A program made the translations under genes and the position numbers. The notes beneath the pieces were generated by a model that was not told where the DNA came from, made no database searches, and was given only the letters and a program-made list of their open reading frames with translations. Shown here in pieces: positions 1 through 7,946 of a stretch of 49,528 bases of DNA. The stretch covers positions 1-49,528 of the forward strand of contig QHYN01000224.1 in assembly GCA_003224145.1 (NCBI GenBank). Reading direction: 5' to 3'. Source of the stretch: Acidobacteriota bacterium (GTDB lineage Bacteria > Acidobacteriota > Terriglobia > Acidiferrales > UBA7541). Each line of letters starts with the position of its first letter. Position 1 is the stretch's first letter.

Positions 1-1
1 C

Positions 2-2203
2 GCCGTGATTGTGCGCAGCCCGCACGCCGCGGCTCGCATCCGCTCGATCGACACCAAGCAGGCAGCCGCGGCCCCGGGGGTCGTATGCGTCTTCACCGGC
101 AAGGACACCAAGGGTGTGGGAACGATTCCCTGCGGCGTTGCCATGCCCGACCTGCGCGTGCCGCAGCATCACATCCTCGCCACTGACCGTGTGTACTTTG
201 TTGGACACCCGGTCGCCGTAGTGGTGGCCAGGGATCGCTACCTCGCGCGTGACGCCGCCGATCTGATCGAAGTGAATTACGAAGTCTTGCCAGCTGTGGC
301 CGATCCCGAGAAAGCGCTCGCGAAAGGCGCGCCTGCCGTGCATCCGCAGTGGCCCGACAACACCGCGTTCACCTATGACCAGGAAGGCGGTGATGTGGAC
401 AAGGCGTTCGCTGGAGCCGACGTGGTGGTCAAGCAGCGCATCGTCAGCCAGCGGCTTGTGCCCATGGCCATGGAGACGCGCGGCGTGGTGGCCGAGTGGC
501 GCAGCGCCGATCGCCAGCTCAATCTGTACACATCGACGCAAATTCCGCACCTGGTGCGCACGCTGGTCGCGGGCATGCTGGGCCTGGAAGAAAACCGTAT
601 GCGCGTGATCGCGCCCGAAGTGGGTGGTGGATTCGGCAGCAAGCTGAACGTCTACGCCGAAGAAGCGCTGATGGGTTTCGTTTCGATGAAAATCCAGAAG
701 GCCGTCAAGTGGATTGAATCGCGCCGCGAGAATTTCACCTGCACCATCCACGGCCGCGGCCACGTGGATTACTACGAAGTTGCCGCCAAGCGCGATGGCA
801 CCATTCTCGGCATCAAGCTCAAACTCATTCAGGACGTCGGCGCCTATCATCAGTTGCTGACGCCGTTGATTCCCCAGCTAAGCGTTCTGATGATGCCCGG
901 GCTCTACAAAACCAAAAACATCCGCGCCGATATCGTCGGCGTGTTCACCAACTGCGTTCCCACCGACGCCTATCGCGGCGCAGGGCGGCCCGAGGCCACG
1001 CATGGCATCGAGCGCATGGTCGACATTCTTGCATCCGAACTAAAAATGGATCCCGTCGAGATTCGTCTCAAGAATTTCGTTTCCAAGGAGCAGTTCCCGT
1101 TCGCCACCGCAACGGGTCTCATGTATGACTCCGGCGATTACGCCGCCCCGTTCAAGAAAGCTCTCGACCTCGTCGGCTATCACAAACTCCGCCAGGAGCA
1201 AGCCGAAGCGCGCAAGCAAGGCAAGTGGATGGGTATCGGGATTTCGACCTATGGCGAAATCTGCGCCATTGGTCCTTCTCCCGCGACGCCCGCTGGCGGG
1301 TGGGAAAGCGCCACGGTGAAGATCGAGCCATCGGGCAAAGTCACCATCCTGACCGGCACTTGTCCCCACGGCCAAGGCGAGGAAACCACTTTTGCGCAAA
1401 TTGCCGCCGACGAACTCGGCGTCGGTCTTGACGACATACTGGTGCTCCGCGGCGATACCGCTATCGTGCAGTACGGTATCGGAACTTTCGGCAGCCGCGC
1501 CACCGCTGTGGGCGGCTCGGCGCTCTATTACGCCCTCCAGGATCTGAAAGCCAAGATCAAGAAATTCGGCGCCATGTTGCTCGAATCCGAAGACGTTACG
1601 CTCGCCGGCGGGCGCGTCATCTGCAACAAGACCGGCAATTCAAAATCGTTCCAGGAGGTTGCTGCCGCCAGTTACCGCGCGCTCAAGCTACCTCCCAACA
1701 CGGAACCCGGCCTCATCGCCACGCGCTTCTGGGAGCCGTCCAATTTCACGTTTCCGTTTGGCGCGCACATCGTGATTACCGACATCGACGGCGAAACCGG
1801 CCAAGTCAAGATTCGCCGCTACGTCGCCGTAGACGATTGTGGCAACATCTTGAACCCCCTGATCGTCGATGGCCAGGTGCAGGGCGGCGTGGCCCAAGGC
1901 CTCGGCCAGGCCTTGTGGGAGCAGGCCGTCTACGACGACAGCGGCCAGCTCATCACCGGCGAGCTGATGGACTACGCCGTTCCGCGATCTCACATGATGC
2001 CGTGGATTGAAAACCACCACACCGTCACGCCCTCGCCCGTGAATCCACTCGGCGTCAAAGGCGTCGGCGAGGCCGGCACGATTGGCTGTTCACCGGCGGT
2101 CGTCAATTCTGTTGTGGACGCGCTCTCTCCGCTCGGAGTTCGTCACATCGACATGCCGCTGACACCGGAAAAAATCTGGAAATTGCTTTCGGCGAAGAAC
2201 TGA
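2..2203 (+). CDS. coxL: Molybdopterin-binding large subunit, CoxL-like (form II), 5' partial
   Basis: Catalytic subunit of a xanthine dehydrogenase/aerobic CO dehydrogenase family molybdenum hydroxylase. The reading frame is open at the left edge and the first visible residues (IVRSPHAAARI) match the usual region some tens of residues inside CoxL, so the start lies outside the window. Counting the GTG at 5 as residue 1, the active-site loop AYRGAGR is at 322-328. This is the form II (BMS-type) signature, not the AYxCSFR loop of form I enzymes that demonstrably oxidise CO. The molybdenum-proximal glutamate is in GVGEAGTIG (E689), and GGGFGSK near 205 is a typical cofactor-contact glycine motif. 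A CoxM-like gene follows 14 bp later, so the order is L-M-G with the iron-sulfur subunit presumably just upstream (S-L-M, usual for form II). Family assignment is firm; CO as substrate is not established. Confidence 0.95.
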   Translation, partial: AVIVRSPHAAARIRSIDTKQAAAAPGVVCVFTGKDTKGVGTIPCGVAMPDLRVPQHHILATDRVYFVGHPVAVVVARDRYLARDAADLIEVNYEVLPAVADPEKALAKGAPAVHPQWPDNTAFTYDQEGGDVDKAFAGADVVVKQRIVSQRLVPMAMETRGVVAEWRSADRQLNLYTSTQIPHLVRTLVAGMLGLEENRMRVIAPEVGGGFGSKLNVYAEEALMGFVSMKIQKAVKWIESRRENFTCTIHGRGHVDYYEVAAKRDGTILGIKLKLIQDVGAYHQLLTPLIPQLSVLMMPGLYKTKNIRADIVGVFTNCVPTDAYRGAGRPEATHGIERMVDILASELKMDPVEIRLKNFVSKEQFPFATATGLMYDSGDYAAPFKKALDLVGYHKLRQEQAEARKQGKWMGIGISTYGEICAIGPSPATPAGGWESATVKIEPSGKVTILTGTCPHGQGEETTFAQIAADELGVGLDDILVLRGDTAIVQYGIGTFGSRATAVGGSALYYALQDLKAKIKKFGAMLLESEDVTLAGGRVICNKTGNSKSFQEVAAASYRALKLPPNTEPGLIATRFWEPSNFTFPFGAHIVITDIDGETGQVKIRRYVAVDDCGNILNPLIVDGQVQGGVAQGLGQALWEQAVYDDSGQLITGELMDYAVPRSHMMPWIENHHTVTPSPVNPLGVKGVGEAGTIGCSPAVVNSVVDALSPLGVRHIDMPLTPEKIWKLLSAKN

Positions 2204-2217
2204 GAGGAGCAACGGAC

Positions 2218-3072
2218 ATGATCGCGCAAAAATTTGAATACACCGCGCCGCAATCGCTCAACGAAGCGCTGCACTTGCTGGCCACCGGAGCCAAGCCCCT
2301 CGCGGGAGGGATGAGCCTGATCCCCATGATGAAGCTGCGCCTTGCCGCGCCCGAACATCTGGTGGATCTGTGCACGCTCAAGGACCTGAACTACATTCGC
2401 GAAGCCGCTGGCGAACTGCACATCGGCGCCACGGCCTCGCATTATGAAGTCGAGAGCTCTCCGCTCCTCCGCCAGAAGTGTCCCTTGCTAGCCGAGACCG
2501 CGGCCGCGATTGGCGACGTGCAAGTGCGCAACATGGGCACCATCGGCGGCAGCGTGGCTCATGCCGATCCCGCGGCAGATTATCCCGCCGCACTTCAGGC
2601 GCTGGAGGCCAAGCTCGTTCTTAACGGCGCAAAATCAGAGCGCACCGTGAGCGCGGCCGACTTCTTCATTGACGCTTTCACCACTGCGCTCGAACCCGGC
2701 GAAATCATCCGCGAAGTGATCGTGCCCATCGACGATGCCCGCACCGGCACGAGCTACCAGAAAATGCCTCAGCCTGCCAGCGGATTCGCGATTGTCGGCG
2801 TCGCCGCGCGTGTGCGACAGAGCGCCGGCAAAATCTCGTTTGTGCGCATCGGCGTCACCGGGCTCTCGAACCGCGCCTATCGTGCCACCGCTTCGGAGAA
2901 AGCCCTCGAAGGCAAGTCCGAATCGCCCGTTGAGATTTCAAGCGCCGCCGAGCTCGTCGCGCAGGGCATCGACGCGAACTCTGACCTCCACGCCTCTGCC
3001 GACTATCGCCGGCATCTCGCCGCGGTCCACGCAGCGCGCGCACTCAAGACCGCAATCTCGAGAATTGCGTGA
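2218..3072 (+). CDS. coxM: FAD-binding medium subunit, CoxM-like
   Basis: FAD subunit of the molybdenum hydroxylase encoded by the preceding gene; it passes electrons from the iron-sulfur subunit to the acceptor. The 284-aa length is normal for CoxM. Both FAD signatures are visible: KPLAGGMSLIPMM at about 27-39 and TIGGSVAHADPAAD at about 108-121. The C-terminal part (from about 175) matches the CO dehydrogenase flavoprotein C-terminal domain. The ATG at 2218 is preceded by a GAGAGGAG Shine-Dalgarno run directly after the coxL stop. Translation of the next gene starts 20 bp after this stop. Substrate of the holoenzyme cannot be told from this subunit. Confidence 0.95.
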   Translation: MIAQKFEYTAPQSLNEALHLLATGAKPLAGGMSLIPMMKLRLAAPEHLVDLCTLKDLNYIREAAGELHIGATASHYEVESSPLLRQKCPLLAETAAAIGDVQVRNMGTIGGSVAHADPAADYPAALQALEAKLVLNGAKSERTVSAADFFIDAFTTALEPGEIIREVIVPIDDARTGTSYQKMPQPASGFAIVGVAARVRQSAGKISFVRIGVTGLSNRAYRATASEKALEGKSESPVEISSAAELVAQGIDANSDLHASADYRRHLAAVHAARALKTAISRIA

Positions 3073-3091
3073 ACATTGTGGTGAGCAATAC

Positions 3092-3526
3092 GTGAAAGTG
3101 TCCGGCACGTACACTCTGCCGGTTGCGCCCGAACGCGCCTACCAAATCCTCCAGGATCCTGCGGTTCTCGCGCAGGCCATGCCCGGCTGCGAAAGCCTAG
3201 AAAAAATCGGCCCCGACGAATACCGCATGAAGATGAAGGTGATTCTCGCGGGCCTTTCTGGCGCGTTTGAAGGCAAAGTGCGCATCACCGATCAAGTCTC
3301 TCCCTCGAGCTTCCGCCTCATCGTCGAGGGCTCCGGCCGCGTCGGCTTCCTCAAGGGCGATGGGCTCTTAAAGCTCTCGCCCCGTGATGACAACACGGAA
3401 GTTTCCTACGAGGGTGACGCCCAAGTCGGAGGCACCATGGCCGCCGTGGGTCAGCGCCTCATCGACGGCACCGCCAAAATGATGATCAAGAAATTTTTCG
3501 ACAAGCTTGCCGCCCTCGCTCGTTAA
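3092..3526 (+). CDS. coxG: CoxG-like SRPBCC-fold protein
   Basis: 144-aa protein of the CO dehydrogenase subunit G family (SRPBCC/START-like fold). CoxG proteins have been linked to recruitment of CO dehydrogenase to the membrane and its electron acceptors. The N-terminal SGTYTLPVAPERAYQIL and the following LAQAMPGCESLEKIG are characteristic: the AMPGC segment is the conserved core. The frame stays open far upstream within coxM, but homology begins at the GTG at 3092, which has a GGTGAG ribosome-binding site, so that start is chosen. The protein ends shortly after the core domain, without the long hydrophobic C-terminal anchor of some CoxG proteins. Third gene of the L-M-G operon. Confidence 0.88.
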   Translation: MKVSGTYTLPVAPERAYQILQDPAVLAQAMPGCESLEKIGPDEYRMKMKVILAGLSGAFEGKVRITDQVSPSSFRLIVEGSGRVGFLKGDGLLKLSPRDDNTEVSYEGDAQVGGTMAAVGQRLIDGTAKMMIKKFFDKLAALAR

Positions 3527-3568
3527 ACCCTTCCCGCCCCGGTCATCCCTGCGATACTATGGCAGCCT

Positions 3569-4384
3569 ATGACTCCTCAGCCGCCCAATGAAGTGCTGAA
3601 GGAATTGCGCTCGCGCTTGGGCATAACCACCCGGGATGTCGCCGAATTAAGCGAGAAAATTGCAGAATCCGAGGGGAATCCTGAATTCCAGATTTCCAAC
3701 GCCTGGTTGACGCAGATTGAGAATTCAGATTCGGTGCCGAGTATTTTCAAGCTCTACAGCTTGAGCGCGATCTATCGCTTGAAGTTCACCGAACTCCTGC
3801 GCCTTTACGGACTCGACCTGCAAAAGCTGGGCCTGCACCAACTCGCCGCACCTTTGCCGCACACGCACTTGGCTACGCTGGATGTGTACGACGCCGATCG
3901 CACCATTTCTTTTCCCGTTCGATTCGACAGGTCCTTTGACCTGGACAACACCAATCTTCTTTCGCGCATCGTGGAACTCTGGGGCGAAGTGCCCATCGCT
4001 TTGATTCAGCATCTGGACATTCGCCATGGCCAGTACGGGTATGTCGGCCTGCAGGATTTCACCCTCTATCCCCTGCTCCGCCCTGGTTCGTTTGTGCAGA
4101 TAGATTCACGCGCCCGGAGGGTCCAGCCGCTTCGCTGGCGGACCGAATTTGACCGCCCCATCTATTTTGTTGAGTTGCGCGACGGCTATGCTTGTTCCTG
4201 GTGCGACTTGCTGGACGACCAGCTCCTGCTGCTTCCCCATCCCCTATCTCCCTGCAGCGCGCGGAAATTCAAATATCGGATCGACGCCGAAATCGTCGGC
4301 CAGGTGACTGGCGTGGCGATGAGACTCACCGACGCGAGTGACTCGGCTCCTGGCGGAAATGCAAGATTGCCACGGCGAGTCTGA
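3569..4384 (+). CDS. XRE-family helix-turn-helix regulator with S24-like C-terminal domain
   Basis: 271-aa DNA-binding protein. Residues 5-75 form a Cro/CI-type helix-turn-helix (LKELRSRLGITTRDVAELS, then NAWLTQIENS as recognition helix region). The C-terminal half (about 165-255) has the layout of a LexA/S24-like beta domain: LLRPGSFVQID, then RPIYFVELRDGYACSWCDL, then a GQVTGVAMRL end. No obvious Ser-Lys self-cleavage dyad could be assigned, so autoproteolysis is doubtful. The gene is 42 bp after coxG on the same strand, so it could be co-transcribed, but nothing ties it to Mo-hydroxylase control. Its 3' end overlaps the convergent gene at 4326-4775 by 59 bp. Confidence 0.8.
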   Translation: MTPQPPNEVLKELRSRLGITTRDVAELSEKIAESEGNPEFQISNAWLTQIENSDSVPSIFKLYSLSAIYRLKFTELLRLYGLDLQKLGLHQLAAPLPHTHLATLDVYDADRTISFPVRFDRSFDLDNTNLLSRIVELWGEVPIALIQHLDIRHGQYGYVGLQDFTLYPLLRPGSFVQIDSRARRVQPLRWRTEFDRPIYFVELRDGYACSWCDLLDDQLLLLPHPLSPCSARKFKYRIDAEIVGQVTGVAMRLTDASDSAPGGNARLPRRV

Positions 4385-4775
4385 GGTTGGACGTGAAGAG
4401 CCGCGCCACCGTGACGTTCACGTCGGTCGGCATCGCGATTCGGTACGGCTCCAGCTTCTGCCATGCGCGCAGGCACTCCTGAGGATTCTCCTTTGTGGAT
4501 CGGAGATAGGTTTCCAGCTCGCTCACCAAATCTTGCAGAGAAAACGAGGAAACTTTATAGAAAGCCTGCCGGTGTGCTATTTCCAGCGCTTTGCGCGCCA
4601 CCTCTGGGCCGAAGCGGCTGGCCAGCCCCTCGTGGTGATAGTTCCCGGTGTTGTACTCACGAGTTGAAGCCAGATAGATCAGCCGCCCCAGGTCGCAGGA
4701 AATCCTCGAAAGTGTGCGGTTCACCAGGTCGTCGTAGACCTCCTGGACCGGCACGAGTTTAACCTCGGCACTCAT
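4326..4775 (-). CDS. Hypothetical protein (149 aa)
   Basis: Not recognised. It is a soluble, mostly helical 149-aa protein without a signal peptide. A conserved-looking core runs from VYDDLVNRTLSRISCDLGR to YHHEGLASRFG, with two adjacent histidines that might bind metal. The ATG at 4775 is preferred over a GTG two codons upstream because AGGTGA sits five bases before it. Codon use and amino-acid composition look like a real gene. It converges with and overlaps the XRE regulator gene by 59 bp, so one of the two tails may be longer than functionally needed. No operon partner is evident: the next minus-strand gene upstream ends at 4814 after a gap of 39 bp before this start. Confidence 0.65.
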   Translation of the reverse strand: MSAEVKLVPVQEVYDDLVNRTLSRISCDLGRLIYLASTREYNTGNYHHEGLASRFGPEVARKALEIAHRQAFYKVSSFSLQDLVSELETYLRSTKENPQECLRAWQKLEPYRIAMPTDVNVTVARLFTSNLRLAVAILHFRQEPSHSRR

Positions 4776-4813
4776 ATTCACCTGGTTCGATTAGCTTCAG
4801 ACCGTGTGCGGCG

Positions 4814-5368
4814 CTAGTACGGCCCTGCACCGCTGATTTCGCGCGCGCGAGCTCCAGATTCGAATTCCCTCAAGACTCCGCCAATGCGCTGAGTGAGTCT
4901 GTGCGCATACAACGCCATCCCGCGCAACCTTTGCGGGCCCGCCAGTCCAACGAGAAGAAAAAGCCCTCCACAAATTACCCTTAGCTGCGCATATTGGAGG
5001 AAAACCCTAACCTCCACCGCGAATTCCAGATCTTGACTCGTCCGGCTCGCCTCCAGATGTCGCCGCATGATTCGGCGAACGGCCGCCGAAGTTTGCTGCA
5101 CCCACAGGAGCGCCACGGCATGGCGCTCCCGCCGGAACTGACTTTTCAGCTCCGGCGAGTCCAGCCGCCAAACGAATGCCAGGTCATCCCCGGAGAAGAT
5201 TCGTGAAACAAATTCCGGCAGGCACGCTTCCGCGTCCTCGCCCCCGCCAGGCAGCCACTCATCGGGAGCCAAGGGCAGCTCCCGAGAGGTCGCGTCCGCC
5301 CTAATCCATATCCATATCAGCAGGAGCAATCCCACCGCCGCGATGAGCGCGCTACCGGGGCCGATCAC
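4814..5368 (-). CDS. Hypothetical protein with N-terminal membrane segment
   Basis: Unrecognised 184-aa protein. The GTG at 5368 overlaps the stop of the upstream gene in a GTGA (5365-5368), which points to translational coupling and fixes this start over a longer in-frame extension that would run inside the upstream gene. A hydrophobic segment at about residues 6-22 (LIAAVGLLLLIWIWI) is followed by a Pro/Gly/acidic stretch, a helical arginine-rich middle part and a second moderately hydrophobic segment at about 133-148 (VICGGLFLLVGLAG). It is probably membrane-anchored and works with the upstream multi-pass protein, but no family can be named. Confidence 0.6.
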   Translation of the reverse strand: MIGPGSALIAAVGLLLLIWIWIRADATSRELPLAPDEWLPGGGEDAEACLPEFVSRIFSGDDLAFVWRLDSPELKSQFRRERHAVALLWVQQTSAAVRRIMRRHLEASRTSQDLEFAVEVRVFLQYAQLRVICGGLFLLVGLAGPQRLRGMALYAHRLTQRIGGVLREFESGARAREISGAGPY

Positions 5369-6129
5369 GGACGCACTGCCCTTGCCAAGTAGCCACGCAC
5401 TTCTTGCAAACGCCGGTTCGTCGCCGCCGCGATTCTTTCGTATTGCTCTTCGAAGCGCACCACTCCTCGTGGCTGGGGATTCGGGACATAGGACCACAGA
5501 TGCACGGCCCAGACGCTAAGAACGACAAAATAAAAACCCGGGTGTATGTGGGACCAGAATGCTCGAAACTTTTCTCCGCCCCAGGATACAAACGCTAGCC
5601 AAACGATGCTTTCGCCGATGAACAAAGCATAGCCTTGCAACATGCCCCGGAGATTCCTTCCAAAGGGTATCGAATAAAACAGAAACAAAACTACCAGTGC
5701 CACCAGGGCGAGTGCCTGCACCACCCGCAGAGCAAGTTCCAGATCCATTGTCGTCGCTGTGGACCACCACTGGGGATTGTTGCCCGTTTCGATGACCGCT
5801 TTCGCGAACGCCAATACGAAAACGAATGCCAGCAGATTTCGCGCCAATCGCGCCGTCCCAGGGTACGCGGAAAGTCCCACGCGGTAGATCTCAAAGACCA
5901 CGCCGCAGCCAATCAAAATGCCCATCCATTCTGTGATCCAGTAAATCTTTCCGTAGAGTTGCGGGCGCGAGTGGTAAACAGAAAAACGGAGGAGAGACTG
6001 CGAGCAGACGAAAAACAAATAAGCGTAAAAAACTGGATAACGAGCCAAGAGCCTGCCTTGGAACCCCCGCACCAGCAGCAGACCCTCAAGTGCAATGCAC
6101 GCCCACCAAATGGCTTGGCCGATGAGCAT
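5365..6129 (-). CDS. Multi-pass membrane protein of unknown function
   Basis: 254-aa integral membrane protein with about six hydrophobic segments, for example IGQAIWWACIALEGLLLV near the N-terminus, the ARNLLAFVFVLAFAKAV region, ALALVALVVLFLFYSI and FYFVVLSVWAVHLWSYV. The C-terminal about 35 residues are charged and cytoplasmic-looking. ATG at 6129 has a GGGAG ribosome-binding site. The gene is coupled to the following one by a GTGA overlap. I do not recognise a named family; proteins of this type (short tryptophan-rich membrane proteins) occur as orphans in Acidobacteriota, which is a recollection and not something the sequence proves. Confidence 0.7.
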   Translation of the reverse strand: MLIGQAIWWACIALEGLLLVRGFQGRLLARYPVFYAYLFFVCSQSLLRFSVYHSRPQLYGKIYWITEWMGILIGCGVVFEIYRVGLSAYPGTARLARNLLAFVFVLAFAKAVIETGNNPQWWSTATTMDLELALRVVQALALVALVVLFLFYSIPFGRNLRGMLQGYALFIGESIVWLAFVSWGGEKFRAFWSHIHPGFYFVVLSVWAVHLWSYVPNPQPRGVVRFEEQYERIAAATNRRLQEVRGYLARAVRP

Positions 6130-6183
6130 TTTCTCCCGCTACATACGCAAGTCGATTGCTCACCGCCAATCCTAGCATGGGCA

Positions 6184-6211
6184 AGGGGAAGAGCGCAGGG
6201 CATCTTCCCCT
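6184..6211 (-). terminator. Hairpin after the small peptide gene
   Basis: Perfect 9-bp inverted repeat AGGGGAAGA/TCTTCCCCT with a 10-base loop, starting 15 bp after the stop of the minus-strand gene at 6226-6438 and ending before the next minus-strand gene. There is no long U-run on the minus-strand transcript (it continues TTGCCC), so it is a poor intrinsic terminator and may instead be an RNA-stabilising hairpin. Confidence 0.4.
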
Positions 6212-6225
6212 CTCCTCAAGGCCTC

Positions 6226-6438
6226 TTACGCGGCCTTCTTAGGCCATGGCAGTGGCGAGGGTGGCGGGACAGGATCGCCGCCATCGGCAATCAGAATGCC
6301 CGCGCCCTTGGACTGACTCGCAGGCAGACTCTGCCTTTCGACGTTCCGCGAGCGAACCTGCACCACGCTCGAGAAAACGGCCACAGCAATGAACAAAACG
6401 AACACAGAGAGTACTCCCCGGATTTCTAGTTTCGACAT
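6226..6438 (-). CDS. Small membrane or secreted peptide, proline-rich tail (70 aa)
   Basis: Unrecognised 70-aa protein. Start ATG at 6438 is chosen because AAGGAG lies seven bases upstream; an in-frame ATG 18 codons further upstream lacks one. Residues 1-8 are polar and basic, residues 9-26 (VLSVFVLFIAVAVFSSVV) form one hydrophobic segment, and the remainder is a short hydrophilic tail ending in ADGGDPVPPPSPLPWPKK. The layout (basic n-region, hydrophobic core, short proline-rich tail) fits a signal-anchored small protein or a precursor of an exported peptide. Stands alone between two hairpin/palindrome-containing spacers. Confidence 0.6.
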   Translation of the reverse strand: MSKLEIRGVLSVFVLFIAVAVFSSVVQVRSRNVERQSLPASQSKGAGILIADGGDPVPPPSPLPWPKKAA

Positions 6439-6550
6439 TTTTTTCTCCTTGAGAAAATTAGGCGGATGGATGCTTGGATCGTGACGCACCATTCGCGACC
6501 CCGGGCTAGCCTATGAGAGAAATGAAAGAGGCGGATTCCTGACCGTTTTC

Positions 6551-6568
6551 TGGTTGGTATACCAACCA
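6551..6568. promoter_or_regulatory. 18-bp perfect palindrome, candidate operator
   Basis: TGGTTGGTATACCAACCA is a perfect palindrome lying 113 bp upstream of the small peptide gene start (minus strand). The core TTGGTATACCAA resembles operators bound by dimeric GntR/FadR- or TetR-type repressors. No such regulator is encoded in the window, so the partner is unknown. The rest of 6439-6701 contains no gene that I can support. Confidence 0.45.
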
Positions 6569-6701
6569 AATGCGATGCCCAGCCACTTACTGGACTGCGT
6601 AGTACCCACGATAGAAAAAGAAATAGCGAGCAGCCCGGCAAGTCGAAATGAAGTCGGAACGGCTACCTGCATCATACGTTCCTATTAAGGAAATTATTTG
6701 T

Positions 6702-6926
6702 TTATCTGAGGATCTGCCGCAACGCCCGCCCGGATTCGGCGTTGGGCCGCTTTGCTGCGAATTTCGAGCGATAATCGTCGCTCGCCCCGTCTCCCGGACC
6801 TGCGCGGCTTGCAACTTCCCGCAATGCTTCGAAAGCCTTGCGCCCATCCTGGGGCTCTCGCCACTCTCTATACCGAACCAGCAACTCCAACTTGCCTCTC
6901 GCTGCTGGCTCCTCTGTGGTTGCCAT
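6702..6926 (-). CDS. Possible small hypothetical protein (74 aa)
   Basis: Weakly supported. The frame encodes a charged, helix-prone protein (MATTEEPAARGKLELLVR at the start, then an AFEALREVASRAG-like segment) whose composition is more protein-like than the other frames over this stretch. The ATG at 6926 and a GTG three codons upstream are possible starts; neither has a clear ribosome-binding site. Could equally be an unused frame in a spacer. Confidence 0.3.
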   Translation of the reverse strand: MATTEEPAARGKLELLVRYREWREPQDGRKAFEALREVASRAGPGDGASDDYRSKFAAKRPNAESGRALRQILR

Positions 6927-7125
6927 GCCAAGCACAACTCATTTTCTTGGGACTCCAAACTCCTCGCGAACAAAATACTGGACTATGGATGCGACTAGCC
7001 GTGCACATCAAGGATTCGCGCATCCGACGCCCTCCCTGCTGTTTGGTTTCAATTCATGGTTCCCGCTGAGCACAGAATGTCTCGCAGAAATGCGACTCGC
7101 TATTCACAAAGGAGGTCGAACCATT

Positions 7126-7383
7126 ATGGAAATCCGAAAGGGTGAGCGGTGGCGTTGCCTGAATCCCGCATGTCAGAGCGAAATCTTGGTGATCGCGTCA
7201 AGCAAAGTGGTAAACGGCAGAAACCCGCGGTGTTCCTGCGGAAGTCCTATGAAGAAGCCCTATGTTCCCCCGGAAATGAAAATGATTCCATCGACGGAGG
7301 AGATGAGGCATGGTTTTGGGCCCCATATCACCCTGTGTCTTGATCTGTACCCCGCCAGGCGTGCTCCGCAGGGCAGCAGCTAG
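7126..7383 (+). CDS. Small zinc-ribbon protein (85 aa)
   Basis: 85-aa protein with cysteine pairs CLNPAC at about residues 11-16 and CSC at about 38-40, the pattern of a small zinc ribbon. The start is unusually clear: AAAGGAGGT at 7108-7116 lies nine bases before ATG 7126, so a longer upstream in-frame reading is rejected. The second half (PPEMKMIPSTEE) has no recognisable domain. First of three short co-directional genes (7126-7857). Function unknown; nucleic-acid or protein binding are possibilities for a zinc ribbon. Confidence 0.65.
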   Translation: MEIRKGERWRCLNPACQSEILVIASSKVVNGRNPRCSCGSPMKKPYVPPEMKMIPSTEEMRHGFGPHITLCLDLYPARRAPQGSS

Positions 7384-7417
7384 TCGCCTCGGCCCGCGGG
7401 AAAGGGTCTTTCTCGAT

Positions 7418-7603
7418 ATGAGAGTATTCAGAGGGCTCGCGATTCTTCTGGCGCTTGTATCGATTGCATTTGGCGTTTTTATCCCCTACGACTCCCTAGC
7501 CCGGCAGGTAGCTGCAACTCCCGGCCAAACAATCGCGGGTGCCCTGTTCTGTTTACGGGCCATTGCGTTGCTCTGCTTCGTATCCCGGCCGGCCCTCCAA
7601 TGA
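7418..7603 (+). CDS. Small two-helix membrane protein (61 aa)
   Basis: 61 aa with two hydrophobic segments: about 6-20 (LAILLALVSIAFGVF) and about 38-54 (IAGALFCLRAIALLCFV). The stop overlaps the ATG of the next gene (ATGA at 7600-7603), which supports both as real. Only a distant AAAGGG precedes the ATG at 7418. No family recognised. Confidence 0.5.
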   Translation: MRVFRGLAILLALVSIAFGVFIPYDSLARQVAATPGQTIAGALFCLRAIALLCFVSRPALQ

Positions 7604-7857
7604 GTCCCTCAAACCAATCACCGCAAGCTGTCTCGAAGGATGCCTCTTTCCCTCAGAACTGCCGGGCCGAGCTCCTCTTCTACGCGCAGACACGGACGGA
7701 TCCGTTCGAGCCTACAAAAGTCCTCGGCGAGTATCCTTGCGATTACACAAGGGAGGACTGGGAACGCCGCTGGACCGAGTGGAATTCCCATCGTAATCCC
7801 TACGTCCATCTCTTCCTGTGCAGAGAACATGCCAGAAAAGTGGGACTCATCCAGTAA
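7600..7857 (+). CDS. Hypothetical protein with Cys/His residues (85 aa)
   Basis: 85-aa soluble protein translated from an ATG inside the ATGA overlap with the preceding membrane peptide. It carries three cysteines (in NCRAELL, YPCDYT and FLCREH) and a histidine next to the last, so it may bind a metal. The C-terminal NPYVHLFLCREHARKVGL is reminiscent of a short zinc-knuckle, but no named family is assigned. Last gene of the 7126-7857 mini-cluster and only 42 bp from the REP-flanked remnant. Confidence 0.55.
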   Translation: MSPSNQSPQAVSKDASFPQNCRAELLFYAQTRTDPFEPTKVLGEYPCDYTREDWERRWTEWNSHRNPYVHLFLCREHARKVGLIQ

Positions 7858-7899
7858 CGGGGTGCGCGGCTTGGCGAGGAATTGCGGGCTGCCGCTTTT

Positions 7900-7932
7900 G
7901 TGGGTGCCCCACGTGTCGGGTTTACACGTGGG
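7900..7932 (+). repeat. REP-like hairpin, left arm
   Basis: 33-bp arm identical to the reverse complement of 8179-8211. Contains a 10-bp stem (7907-7916 with 7924-7933) and the loop CGGGTTT. The remnant transposase stop codon lies 14 bp inside this arm. Confidence 0.85.
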
Positions 7933-7946
7933 GGGGGCTTCCATGT

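Noticed and set aside
2735-3091. N-terminal extension of the CoxG frame inside coxM
   Set aside because: The added residues are Arg/Ser/Pro-rich and overlap coxM; homology starts at 3092.
6838-7125. Upstream in-frame extension of the zinc-ribbon gene
   Set aside because: The strong Shine-Dalgarno at 7108-7116 fixes the start at 7126.
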